Below, piece after piece: positions 46,729 through 58,059 of a stretch of 64,000 nucleotides of DNA. Positions within the stretch are counted from its first letter, which is position 1; each line of letters starts with the position of its first letter. The position numbers and the translations under genes were made by a program. Source of the DNA: Pleodorina starrii (Eukaryota; Chlorophyta; Chlorophyceae; Chlamydomonadales; Volvocaceae); the NCBI GenBank assembly GCA_030267565.1, contig BRXU01000018.1, positions 930,001-994,000 of the forward strand, read 5' to 3'. Under the pieces are notes generated by a model. The model made no database searches and was not told where the DNA came from. It saw only the letters and a program-made list of their open reading frames with translations.

Positions 46729-47312
46729 TGCAGAAAGAAGGCACGCGTGAAGGAGATATGCGCTCCAATGCGATGATGCATATTGGCCTGACCGGTGAAA
46801 CGATGCCGGCTGTCGCCAATCGGAACCGGCTGCTGACGCATGCGCTAGCAGACGAGGTGGCGCCCGCGCTCGCCGAGGGGGACGACGCCTCCCTGGAGCC
46901 CGTCGCGGCGGCGGCAGCCGCCATCGGCGCCGGTGCCGCTGCCCGCCTCCCTGACCCTGCCCGCAGTGCTGAAATGCCCGCGGCGCGACAGGCGCACGAG
47001 AGCGGCGCGGATGGAAGCAGCAGCGGCGGTGGCGCGAGTGGTCGGGGTGTTGCTGACGCTGGTGGTGGTGGTGGTGGTGATACAGGCGTCGGCGAAAGGG
47101 TTGGTGGTGGTGGTGGTGGTGGTAGTGATACAGGCGTCGGCGAGAGCACTGCCGCCGGCGGCGAGCGCGATGCGGCGGTAGGTGGTCTGGCGGTGGGTCC
47201 CTTGTTGGCGGCGTGTATGCCGGCTGAGGCTTACAGGGGTGTGCCGGCGAATGAGCACAGCGTAGACGTCCGGGAGCTGGAGGCGGCCGCTCCGGTCCTG
47301 AAGGACAAATGA
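46729..47312 (+). CDS. Hypothetical Gly/Ala-rich protein
   Basis: An uninterrupted frame of 194 codons from ATG (MQKEGTREGDMRS) to TGA. The middle holds two copies of a Gly-rich segment with GDTGVGE/SDTGVGE. I recognise no domain. A TGTAA poly(A)-type motif lies about 155 bp past the stop (47467-47471), which favours a real transcript. The frame is open upstream and an acceptor-like CAG precedes the ATG, so this may be the last exon of a spliced gene. Gly-rich frames arise easily in this sequence, so confidence is low. Confidence 0.35.
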
Positions 47313-48207
47313 TGGAGTGAGGGCTGAGGCCTTGGCAAGTTGCTAGATGTGTGTGTGCGTGTGTGTGTGTGTGTGGGAAGGGGGGGCTAATGAACGCGAA
47401 ATCGGAAGGGGGGGACGAGGGAGACGTGCGCCGGTCCCCAGGCACCTTGACCCTGGGAGGCGGCTGTGTAACCAAACATACGGCAGCAGCGGGCCTGAGA
47501 CTTGTAGCGTGACAGTCTGGCTCTCTCCTAGACTCTTGTCGGTCCCGAGGGCGTCTAGCCGCCAAAGAGGAGCTGGTGGTGTTGGAACGGAGAGCTTCCC
47601 TGGTTGCGAGGTTCGGCCTGCCTAACGCCGGCACCGGAGCCTCCAGCCGGAGAGGACGCATGCAACGCAGAAGCTGCGTGCAGACTCTGGGCACAACCCC
47701 AAGCCACACGGCAGCGGCCAGGCAGAGTGTTTGGGACCCAAGCGTGAAGACGGTCGCCGTCGCCTTTTTACCTCATCAACAATGGCAGCGCGCCTGGCAT
47801 GACGGTGAAACTGTTCGGACAATTTTATTCCTTGAAAAATTCAGAAGTCAGAACGTGGCCTGGGCCCCGGGGGAGGGGAGGCTGCTTCAGATGTTGCCGG
47901 TTGGTACAACCCAGAGCCGGTTGGTGTAACCGATTGCATCCCGCGTCATGAGGTGTTCTGCGGCCAGCCAGCGAATCTGAAACACACTCGGTTCTGCAAC
48001 AGTTATGACACATGCAGCTGCATGAGGTTTGCCTGCGATACGAACAACTTCGCCAGGGTACGGAAATCCTGGCGATATTGCGAACTCCTGGGGTATGTTG
48101 TCTACATGCGACTAAGCACCATACCGATTATACAGATATCATCAGAAGGATATACACACAATTAACAGCCGCTCTCTTTCTTTCCGTGCTGGCCAGATTG
48201 GCGGGAA
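47313..48207. other. Intergenic
   Basis: About 900 bp with a short GT run (47350-47380) and two TGTAA motifs (47467, 47925). No ORF with recognisable content. Confidence 0.5.
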
Positions 48208-50523
48208 ATGATGTCAAGTAGCGCTAGGGCGCAGACTTGTACATCGTTTGAAACGGTGCTCGGAGAGCTCTACTTGTATGGCAAAGACGTACTGGTTGGA
48301 GCGCTGCAAAGCGGCGCATGCCTTAAGCATGCACGCTTGGCCTGTCGAGCTCTGCGAGATACCGTCGACGGCAGCCTTGGGATGATCAACGTGCCTGTGA
48401 GGTCAGCCGATGCGGAACGTGTAGCGGCAGGGGTGAAGTTGCCGCTGTGGAGGTGGACGCTTGGCCTGTCGAGCTCTGCGAGATACCGTCGACGGCAGCC
48501 TTGGGATGATCAACGTGCGTGTGAGGTCAGCCGATGCGGAACGTGTAGCGGCAGGGGTGAAGTTGCCGCTGTGGAGGTGGACGCGATTCACGCGGTTCGT
48601 CATCACCCTTGACTACAGCAAGCGTGGACCGGAGCCAGGTTACACCGAATTGGCTCTTTCTTTCATGGGACAGCCCGCGGAGTGCCTGCAGCGCATCACC
48701 CACCTGACGCTTATCACCGACGGCTTGTCGACAACCCTGGAGGCCACGGCTGGACTTGCATCTCTCCTCCATCGCATGAGCTGCCTTCGCAGCGTGCGCC
48801 TCAACGTGCCGCTCTCGCGCGAGCCGCTGCAGCAGCTGGTCCTGTTCGACGCCCTGGGGTCGCTGACCCAGCTCGAGGAGCTCCATCTCGGCAGCGGCTT
48901 CCCGGGGGCGCTCGTGGGCTGCCTTGCCCACCGCCTGAAGCGCATGACCTTGTCTGTGTCCAACACCCACCAAGGCAACAGGACCGCCACCGTCGGAGAC
49001 CTCTGCTCTGCTGTTTCGCAGATGCATTTGCTGGAATCGGCCGAGCTCGTCGTTTATAAGCTGCAGGCGGACGACGCGTCGGCGCTGGTGGATCTGCTGA
49101 AGCGCCCGCCGCCAAAGCTCCAGACGCTTCAAGTCGTCATGTCGGAAGATGTGTGCTGGCACATGCACCTGACGTCGGGCCGGGTCACCTCGGTGCGCCA
49201 TGAGGGAGACTACCCAGAGCTCCAGGGCATCCTCGACTTTGCCTCTGAGGTGCTCCTTCCGCTGGTCGACGTGTGCCTGCTCGACTCGCTGACCATGAAC
49301 GGCCTGTGCCTGCCCCTCTTCAAAGATGACGTCGACTACGACCGGCGCCTGCAGCCGCTGCGCGCGCTGGTCAGGCGGTGTCGCGGCGTGCGCCTGGGCT
49401 ACCTCACGCTCGCGCACGGCGTGCAGACCTTTCGCGTCCTGGACACCGTCCGGCTGCTGGGGATGCCCGACCGCATATACTTCTATTGCGAGGACGTGCA
49501 CTGTGACGTGGAGGTGGAGGTCGACCTCCGCAGGCATTCCAGCCCGGGGACCGCTAGCTCATCGCACGAGGGGCCTGCTGCAAGCAGCAGCAGCGGCGGC
49601 GGCCTCCCCACTGTGCGCGGCATCAATTTGGCGCTGGAGCTGGTGCTGCAGCGGCTGGCTCAGCAGCGGCTTCCGGCGTACAATCGAAGAGGCAGCGTCC
49701 TGCAGCTGGTGCGCCTCCAGAGCCCGCTCTTCACTGGACTCGCCTGGGCGCCCGACGCCCTGCGTGCCTGGATGATGCAGCTTGCAGCCCATGCGGTTGA
49801 GGAGCAGGCGGCAGCGGCAGTGGCCGCGGCGAGCGGGGCGGATTCGGCGGCTCAGCCCGGCGCGTCAGCCTCTGCGCCCATGAGGGCCTGTTTTCCGGTG
49901 CCGACCGCAGGGGCCGTCGTGGTGGAGTGCGCCTCGGCGGAGAGCGCGGCGGCGGTCGCGGCGGCGGCTCGGAAGGCGCTGGCGGAGGCGGGGTTCTGCC
50001 ATGATGATGACGCGGTGCGGGTGCACGTGGCGGCGGCGTATGAGCTCGATGAACTGCTGGCGGAGGTGGGTGGGGCGTCGTGGTGGCCTGGTGATTTGTC
50101 TTTTGGCTAGTTGCCTTGCGGACGGACCGGACGAACCGACAATCGGTTTCATACTTTCATTGCATGCACTTGCCTGCCAGCCGTAGGGATTATCCCCCAA
50201 CCCGATGATGTACCGGCACCCAGAACACGAACAAGAACACGGTGTTTGCCGCTCCCAACTCTTCTGTTTTGCGTCCAAGGCTCATTGGGCCAACTGCTGT
50301 CGGTGCAAGGACAGATACCGTATGCCTTTGGTCGCCTAGAGGTAATGGTCGGCGACTCAAGCCTGAAGTAATGGCCGATTTTCCTTTTGCGTGCCAGGCG
50401 TGCCAGGCGCTCTGGGACAGCGGCCAGGGCGGCAGCGAGGAGGAGCGGCTGCAGCTGCTGCTAGAGGTGGGCTCCGAGCTGGCGGCCGAGTGGCCCCGGA
50501 TGGACCTGCAGGAGGCGGTATGA
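48208..50523 (+). CDS. Leucine-rich (F-box/LRR-like?) protein interrupted by a tandem duplication
   Basis: The start at 48208 (MMSSSARAQ) opens a frame with LKHARLACRALRDTVDGSLG, reminiscent of algal F-box-like N-termini. A 124-bp segment is duplicated in tandem (48333-48456 and 48457-48580). Since 124 is not a multiple of 3, the first frame ends at 48612 while the second copy is in frame with the long body (48461-50065). The body has irregular leucine-rich segments (CLQRITHLTLITDGL, LTQLEELHLGSGF, LHLLESAELVV-like) and then Ala/Ser-rich stretches. A donor at 50066 and acceptor at 50406 add a last exon, 50407-50523. With one copy removed the protein is 616 residues. Function unknown. It may be intact through splicing of one copy, a recent pseudogene, or an assembly artefact. 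Confidence 0.65.
48333..48580. repeat. 124-bp tandem duplication inside a coding region
   Basis: Two head-to-tail copies with period exactly 124 bp that differ at one base (AACGTGCCTG in copy 1, AACGTGCGTG in copy 2). ACGC occurs at both junctions, so the breakpoint is ambiguous by four bases. Each copy contains AG|GT twice (at 48400-48403 and 48451-48454 in copy 1). Confidence 0.95.
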
Positions 50524-52313
50524 GGTGGCGGCGGGTGCAGCAGCAGCAACAGGGGCAGCAGCAGGGGTACAGTAGGAGGAGGTGCTGCTGCTGCCACCTC
50601 CGGATGCTGCACTTTTGGGTCGAGTGCCCCGGGGGGTCGGCTGCAGCCGCGCCGGTGCGGGTCGGCTGCCGGCCCGGCAGACAGCGGGCACGACGGCACG
50701 GGCTGCTGCGCGCCGTGGGTCGGCAGCCGCGCTGCGACGTTCGGCAGCTGGAAGCACGGGGGTGTGGTCACTGCATGTGTGTCATCGCACATCGCATTTG
50801 TGGAACAGGGAGCACGTCCCGATGATGAACTAACAGGAGGTATGGTTACTTGTTGTTGTTGTTTGAGTGGGTGGGCTCCGGAACTACGGGAAGGGTTTAG
50901 CCAGCGGACAGGCCAGAAGGGGGGGGAGGCGGGCCGTGCACACTGCTGCGCTGCGTTGGTGCATCGCGCTTTGTAGGCAGGCCGGATGCTTACATGCTTT
51001 GGACCCGCGGTGTGACTTGACCGGTCAACGGCTTTAGCATCCATGTGCGTGCAGCCGCGGGCAGTCGTACCCGGTGCTGCCGATCAGCCTTTTGCGGAAA
51101 CCGGCGCTGACTGATACCGGTAGTGCTTCATGTGGATGCAATCCCGACGCATTGCACCCACATTGCAACATCCCGATTGATGTTGCAATTTTGTGTTAAC
51201 ACTTAACAGTGGATGGTGTCACGTGTCTGAGGGGTGGGGAGACGGGCGGGAGTGCGGGGTCTGTGTGGAGAGCGGGGTCTGTATATGGAGGTGCGAACCC
51301 ATTACTGTGTACTGCCCCCGCTGCGCGGAACCCGTTGGGACTCCGTTGATTCCGTTCTCCTGATTTTGGGTTGAATGGAAGGGGTTTCGCAGGCATGCTG
51401 GCTGAGTTGTTTGGGAGGAGTTGGTTTCGCAGGCACGTTTGTGGATTGGGAGGGGTTGGTCTCGAAGGCGCGCTGGCTTGTGGATTGAGAGGGGTTGGTT
51501 TCGCAGGCATGCTGGCTGAGTTGTTTGGGAGGAGTTGGTTTCGCAGGCACGCTGCGGGGATGAGGTTGACGTTGAGAGTCTGGATGTACACTAGCAGGTA
51601 GAAGCGATAGCTCTTGGGGCAGTGGCGGCGCGCCAGGGATGCAGCGCCATGCCGTCGACTGCAAGCGGAATGTCGGCTCACAACCCAAGTGAAATGCGAT
51701 CCGGCCACACGGTAAAACGCTCACCGCCTGACGTCCAGTACCAGGTCCGCAACTAATCGTGCTGCGGGCCTGCGGGCGAAATCGATATGCCCAATTTATT
51801 AAAAACATCTACCGGTAGCCGCAAGGCACAAAAGAATGTGGAACACAGAAAAGTACACACAGCAGCACTACCCCAGAGATGGCCGGCGCTGCAGCGATGG
51901 CAGCTGGTTACGGTGCGCTCCTGTGCACGGAAGGTGTACTGTGCAAACAACACCCGACGGCCCGCTCGCCTCATACAAACAAGCGCGTCTTCTTCTTCGC
52001 CGCCGCCCTCGTCCCCACGCTCCTCCCACAAGAATCTTCTTCTTCTTCTTCACCGACCATACCAGTACATGCTAAATCGAAACATGGTTTGCACACACAC
52101 ACACACACAAGGTTTCGGCGATGGCCCCGCCCCGGCACGGCACGGCCGTCGCTGCCCCCTCTTGCGGGTCACCGCCCCGCCACCAACACCGGCCTGAAGC
52201 GGCGGCGGGGGCTCTCTCCGCGCCGCTTCGCAACCGCCATTGGACCTCGCCACCCACGGCCGAGACATCCGACTCTCGCTGAGACATACTGACACATGCG
52301 CTGCTGCAGCCGC
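50524..52313. other. Convergent intergenic region
   Basis: 1.8 kb between the leucine-rich gene and the 3' end of the phosphofructokinase gene. It contains GCAGCA runs, the repeat cluster at 51370-51560, and AC and TTC microsatellites near 52035-52110. No credible gene. Confidence 0.5.
51370..51560. repeat. Imperfect tandem repeats with GGTTTCGCAGGCA core
   Basis: About four to five direct repeats built from GAGTTGGTTTCGCAGGCACG and GCATGCTGGCTGAGTTGTTT modules. The unit GCAGGCATGCTGGCTGAGTT recurs near 51390 and 51505. On the minus strand they translate to repeated PAKPTPPKQLSQHACETN-like residues, but there is no start or domain. Confidence 0.8.
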
Positions 52314-55300
52314 TCACTGGAAGCTGGGCTGGCCGATGGCGGCACGCAAGCGGTTCCAGGCCTTGCCGCGGGGGTCCACCTGCGCGGGCGGGCATGGCGG
52401 TGCGTCGGTGTGCACATCCCGGGGGGAAGGTCGAGGGGGCACCGTAACCTGAGACAGGAGCAGCACCACCATCAGAAGCAGCAGCAACAGCAGAAGCAGC
52501 AGTAGCGGAAGCAGCAGCCACGGGACCGACGCACCTTTCGCGGTGCCTGGATGATGACCGGGATGGGCAGGTAGACATAGTGCGTGTTGACCAGGCCCAC
52601 CGTGATGCCGGTGTAGCCCGCAAAGGCGGCGTGTACGGCATTGTGCGCCAGGATCTTGCAGTAGATGCGGTCGTTGGTGGTTGTGGAGACGGAGCGGATC
52701 ATGTACGACGGGTCGATGTACCTGCCGCGCGCGCGCGCGAGGGAAGGGCGGCGGAAGGGTTGGGATCAGGGGATGAGGGGATGGAAGGGGGACGGGGGAG
52801 AGTGCGGGGTTGCGGCGAGGACGCGAATACGTGTGTCCGACGCTGCTGCTCACGACGCCCTCCGTTACCCCGTTACCCCCGGCCCACACGGAAGGCCTGC
52901 TGGGGTGCTGGTTTCGGAGGCCCCCAAACCATGTGCACTCCCAAAGTGCACCTTCTCCTCGGCTCGTCCGCCCACAGCCCAGCCTGCCCAACCTTTTGCT
53001 GGGGCGCGTGGGCGTTGCTGTTGTCCCTCCTGCGCCGCCGCCCCTTCCCCTCCCCCCACTTCCCTGCTCCTGCCGCCTCTCCCCTTTCTCTCCCCTTCCC
53101 TTCTCCCCTTCCCCTCAGCTGCGATACCGGTATCGTTTTTTTCATCCCCTCTGATCCCCTCCCCCCTCCCCTCCCCGCCCCGCTCGCCCCCCTCCCTCAC
53201 TTGATGTCCGCGTCCTTGAAGTATCCCTTGAACTTGTCCTTGAGGAATGCGCCGATGTCCTTCAGGATGGGGTTGCCGCTGGCGTCGGTGCCGTGCTGCC
53301 CGCCGTCCTCCAACAGATCCTGAGCGGCAGGGGGAGGAGGAGGAGAGATGAGAGAAGAGAGGGCGGGAAGCAGGCGAGCGGGGAGGGAAGGGTTGGAGTA
53401 CGACACGTCCAAAGCGGAAAGAGCTGACAGGCCGACGAGCGTTAGTGGAGTAGCGGTGGTGCGGTGGATTAGCTGAGTCCGTAGCATGAACAGGGGGGGT
53501 AGCTGCTGCTCGGGCGTGTGTGGAGGGGCGCAGGCGAACCACACACGCCGACGCGCAGGGCCTCACCGACTGAGCCCCTGAGAGCTGTGCCCCGATTCAC
53601 CCCCGGGGCGACACATCCCTGCGCCGCCCCCCTCCCCCCACCCCTCCGGCAGCACCCCACGGCCCACCCCCCAACCCCCCAAAGATCGCCTTCAGCGCTC
53701 AGCCCTCTGGGACTCCCTGCCTGCCTCCCAGCCGCCCGCCCACACGCCCAAACCCAGACCCCCCGCGAACCCCTCCCCCAACCCCCTCCCACCTGTCCCG
53801 CGCCCTCCGCCACGCACACCACGCAGTGTCCCTTGGCCTTGATGGCTCCCTCCAGGTAGTGCAGCAGACCCCCCTCCCCGTTGAGCTTGAAGGCCACCTC
53901 GGGGATGAGGCAGGCGTCAACCACACCGCTAGCCATGGAGGCCTGTTGGGGGGGGGAGGGAGGGAGGGGAGGGAGGGCGGGAGGGAGGTGCGGAAGGAGG
54001 ATGAGCAAGATATCGCGGCGGTGGGAGGAGGCGGGCGGGGGCGGGGGACGGGTTATCCACATATAGGCCGGAGCCCGTAAACGGGGGACGGGGGGGGGTC
54101 CATCGTTCGTTCGTTCCACTGCCACGTCCAACCCCCCCCCCTGACGCACACCCACACACAAGAATATACACGCACACACACGCAACCACCCAGCCTCCTA
54201 CCTGCATGGCTATGAATCCCGACTGGCGGCCCATCAGCTTCACCAGCCCGATGCCCTTGCGGGCACTGCTGGCCTCAACCTGAGGTCCAGGGAGGGAGGG
54301 GAGAGGGAGGTAGGGAGGGAGGAGGAAAGGCCCAGGTAAGGGCAGCGAGATGCGGGGGTAGGGAGGGTTGGAGGGTTCATGCGGGTAAAAATGACACGTG
54401 ACATGACACGAGCACACGACACGACACGATGTCAGGTTGATGCGTCGAATGCAGGCAGCGGGTGGGGGGTCACTCGCCTTCCATGGAGACTCTTCTCCCA
54501 CCCTCCGCCCTCCGCCCTTCCCCCTATACACACACACACGTTCCCCGCTTCTCCCCCCCTCCGTCCCCGCTTGCCCCCCCCCACCTTTGCCGCCATGAGC
54601 GCGCGCTGGCTCTCCTCCACCGCCGTGTCGAACCCAAAGCACTTGTCAATGAGCAGGATATCGTTATCGATGGACTTGGGCACCCCCACCACGGTGCAGG
54701 GCACGTCGTGCTGGCGGCACATGGCGTTGATGGCGTTGGCGCCCGCGTTGCCGCCGTTGCCGCCCACCACGAAGAGCATGTCGATACCCCACATGTCGAT
54801 ACGCTTCACGATCTCCCTGAGAGGCGGGGGGGTGCGATGGGGTAATTATAACGGCCCGGGGCGAGGGAACGCAACGCAGTTACCTGGGATATTACCGGGG
54901 GGAAAGGGAAGTTGCGAGGGGGTGTGCGAGGCGGGGGGAGTTGCGAGGGGGAGCGAGGGGGGAGAGGTTTGTCCAGTCCCCGGGAACGGTGGGCTTAGGG
55001 TCGCGGTGGTGATGATGACGGTGTCACCACCACTGCCCCCCCCCGTCCCCCGCCCCGCCCCCAGCCCCCCACCCCTTCCCCCCACGCACGCACCTGATGT
55101 TTGCTCCTCCCCGGCTGGTCCCCAGAATGGTCCCTCCCTGGAGCTGGATGCCGTCCACCACCCGCTTGGACAGAACCACCGGCTTGACGGCGGGGTCGTA
55201 GAAGCCCCTGCGTGGGGGGGGGGGGCAGCCCCATGGGTGGTGGGTTTCTTAGAACTTAGATGCGATGGGTAAGAAGAAGAAGAAGAAGAAGAACGATACC

Positions 55301-58059
55301 GCAGCACCCGAGGGGACGTAGGCGACAACACCGCAGGGGGGTGCTCGGGGGAGCCCGGCACGCATGCGTCCGTGGCCACATGCACCCCACCCCCCCACCC
55401 CATCCTCCACCCCACCTGAAGCCGTACTTGATCCCCAGGATCTTCCCCTCCGGAACACCATAGTCGGTCAGCTTGTTGACCAGGCCCTGGAGGGGTGGAC
55501 AGATGACAGATGAGGGTCTCTGGAGGAGTGACCCACGGGTCGGACAGGAACTCACCCCTCCCTCCCTCCACTGGGCAACCAAGGGACCCAGCGAGCGCCT
55601 CCCAGCCGCCCCCCCCCAGGCCATCGCCAGCGAAACCACACTCAACACCGCAAGACCCTCCCCACCCCCGGACCCACCTGCACCACGTCGTTGAGACCGG
55701 GACACAGCCCCCCGCACGTCACGATGGCGGCAGTCACCTGAAAGTGACCCAGCAGGCAGGCAGACAAGCAGGCAGGCAGACAAGCAGTCAGGCAGGCAGG
55801 CAGGGGCGCAGTGACCAGCAAGCACGCAGGGGCGCGACAGCAGCATCAGCACCAACAGCGCCATCAGGGGCACCGCCGCATCAGCGCCAGGACCGCCGGC
55901 GGCCCCACCGCCAGCAGCAGCGGCAGGGGAGCCGGCATCAACCCCCGCGCGGTCGCCAACAGCGGAGCCGCGGCAGCAGTCTTACACTGGGCAGGCAAAG
56001 AAACATAAAACAACAGTACGGCGATGCAGCAGCCGCAGCAGTCGGGGATGCGATGCGGCATACCACCGCCGGCGCACGCTGATTCCCCGCCCCCGGCCCC
56101 CCTTAGGCCGCGCGGCACCCCCAAGACACGCCAGGCAGGGAGAGGGTGGTCCGGCGAGAGAGCTCTAAAAACAGGTGGGCAGCGGCTCTCGAAGCGTTAT
56201 GACGACCGAGGCAGTGTGACCGACCCAATCCCAATCTCAAGCCGACGGGGCTCGACAGGCCAGCGGAGTGCATGCTGCGAGGCGCACGTACAAGCGCAAT
56301 TGAGCTGTGACGCGACGCGACGCGCGGAAGCCCCCACCCACCCCCCCGCCCCCCCCCCGCCCCGGGCCGTTCTTATTTACCCCCCCCCCCCCGCCCCCAC
56401 TCGCCCGGCCCCACTCGCCTGCTGCGGGTCGAAAAAGATGTCCTTCCGAGCCCCCGCGCGAATGGCCCAGGGCGGCAGAGTCATGTTGAGCTGGTCCATG
56501 GACGCCTCAAGCACATTGACCCCACCCGTGGCCTGCGCCTCGTTGAACGTGCGGCTGGCGCCTTTGGGGGGAAGGGGGGCGGACGGACACGCGCGGTGGG
56601 CAGCGAGTCGGGTGGTGTGGCTGGGGGGAAGGGGTTTGAGTTTGGGTGTGGGTTGGGCGGCCCGCGATGTCCGCCGACTGCCGACCGCTGGCGCGGCAAA
56701 AGCTGCCACACAAAGAGGGCGGAGGGCGGCGGTGCGGACGCGCTGGGAGGGGCTCATCGCAGCCGGGGGGGGATGGGCCGGGGGGGATGGGGGATGGGCT
56801 GCGCTCGCAGGCCCCCACAGGGGGAGGGGGGGGGGGGCGCCCCCCCTCCCCCCCCCACACACACACACGCGCACACACACGCGCGCGCATTACACAGCAC
56901 ACGCCACGCACGATGTCACATCCGCCACCCAAGGACGAACATAAGCCCCACATAAGCCCCAGAACCCACGCAGCCCCGAAACCCAAAACCCAGATCGCTG
57001 CCGCCGTCTCTGCAGACCCAGCGGCCCGCTTCTTCTTTCCTTTCCCTTCCTTTCTTATCCTATCCTATCATATTCTGACCTACGCCCACTCACCAGCTGA
57101 CTCGGCGGACGCGAAGCGCATCGAATTGAGCGCCACCCGATCCTGGTCAGAAACTGCGGCGCGGGTTCGGGTTCGGGAGGCAAGGGCGGGAAGCTTGACG
57201 AGCTCATGGTGCTTGTGAGGGGGGATAATGGCGGTGGTGGTAGTGGTGGGGAAAGCAGTGCGTGAGGTTGCGGCACTGAAAGGGCGGGCAGCCGCGGCAG
57301 GGGGGTCATCCCACGGGCACATGAGGGGCTCCCGATGCGATGCGATGCAATGCTCTTGAGCTGATGTGTGATTGGCGGCTGAAGCTACAAGGGGAAGGCG
57401 GGGCCTCCGTGCCCTCCGGCCATATGCTGGGTGAGGCACGTGAACCCGGCGCCGGCCGCTGATGGGCTGATGGGTGTGGCACAGGGGGCACAAGGGCATC
57501 CCCGAACGATGGTGACGCCCGGCATGGATGCTGTGTGCTGCTCGCCCTCGCACTCCCCTCCTCCCTCTGCACTCTTTTCTCCCCGCAGGATGTTCGCGAC
57601 GACGCACCGAAGCCGCCGCCGAAGTTGTTGTGTACAAGGAAGGGGCTGGGCCTGCAGTCGGGTCAAGCGCCTGCGGTGAGCGGGCTTCGGCGGGCCGGGG
57701 ATGTGGAAGGGGAGGAGCAGCGCCGCGCGGCCTCTCGGCATACCTTGGTAGCAGCTTTGAACGCATCTCGGGGCACTCGAGTACCGCATCCTCGCCTGCG
57801 GCAATCCGCAACAATCTGGCGGCACTAAGAGGACGACCCCGAAGATTCCAGCTCCGACACCGAGGTAGCACCTCGTTCCCGCCCCGCACCTACCAAAGCT
57901 AACGGGCTCAATTATGTAGTTACTGGTAAGGTCAGACCCCGAAGTTGCAGGGGACGGCCCTGCCCTTGGCACCAAAGTGGATGTCCTCCGGCACCGTGGC
58001 ACGCATGGAGCGCGGGATGAAACATAGCTACCGGCAAATTGACGCTGTTGCAACAACAT
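52314..58059 (-). CDS. PFK: ATP-dependent 6-phosphofructokinase, plant type
   Basis: Well-supported exons: 57094-57153, 56419-56561, 55678-55737, 55416-55486, 55094-55207, 54585-54816, 54202-54279, 53793-53942, 53201-53319, 52535-52721, 52314-52379. It catalyses the ATP-dependent phosphorylation of fructose 6-phosphate. Motifs in order: KDIFFDPQQ, AAIVTCGGLCPGLNDVVQ, YGFRGFYDP, GTILGTSRGGANI, VGGNGGNAGANAI (normally GGDGT), GVPKSIDND (catalytic Asp kept), DKCFGFDTAVEESQRAL, KGIGLVKLMGRQSGFIAMQ, VVDACLIPEVAF, CVAEGAGQDL, and the C-terminal RGKAWNRLRAAIGQPSF. N-terminal exons 57890-58059 and 57744-57824 are tentative. They encode an Arg/Ser-rich, transit-peptide-like start, but their phase does not join the next exon directly, so a piece is missing or misplaced. 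The intron after 56419 has a GC donor or a GT donor 18 nt further on. Confidence 0.9.
53118..53149 (-). repeat. Family B-like fragment
   Basis: GCTGCGATACCGGTATCGTT, then a T run and CATCCCC, in PFK intron 52722-53200. It contains the palindrome CGATACCGGTATCG. The core resembles family B but is altered. Confidence 0.4.
54051..54083 (+). repeat. Dispersed repeat R1, copy
   Basis: GGTTATCCACATATAGGCCG followed by GAGCCCGTAAACGG, in PFK intron 53943-54201. It is one of the best matches to the copies in SPY and the IBA57-like gene. Confidence 0.75.
54850..54891 (+). repeat. Dispersed repeat C, copy 2
   Basis: Forty-two bases identical to 29149-29190, in PFK intron 54817-55093. Bases on either side differ, which marks the edges of the shared block. 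Confidence 0.85.
55271..55325 (+). repeat. Dispersed repeat family B, copy
   Basis: An AAG run, then AACGATACCGCAGCACC and a GAGGGGACG block, in PFK intron 55208-55415. Confidence 0.55.
55750..55808. repeat. CAGG/ACAAG simple repeat
   Basis: Imperfect GCAGGCAGGCAGACAAGCAG array in PFK intron 55738-56418, similar in composition to the CAGG array at 11977-12052. Confidence 0.85.

Noticed and set aside
57744..58059. Joining the two tentative PFK leader exons directly to the exon at 57094-57153
   Set aside because: Phases do not match for any acceptor tried, so the leader is reported as tentative only.
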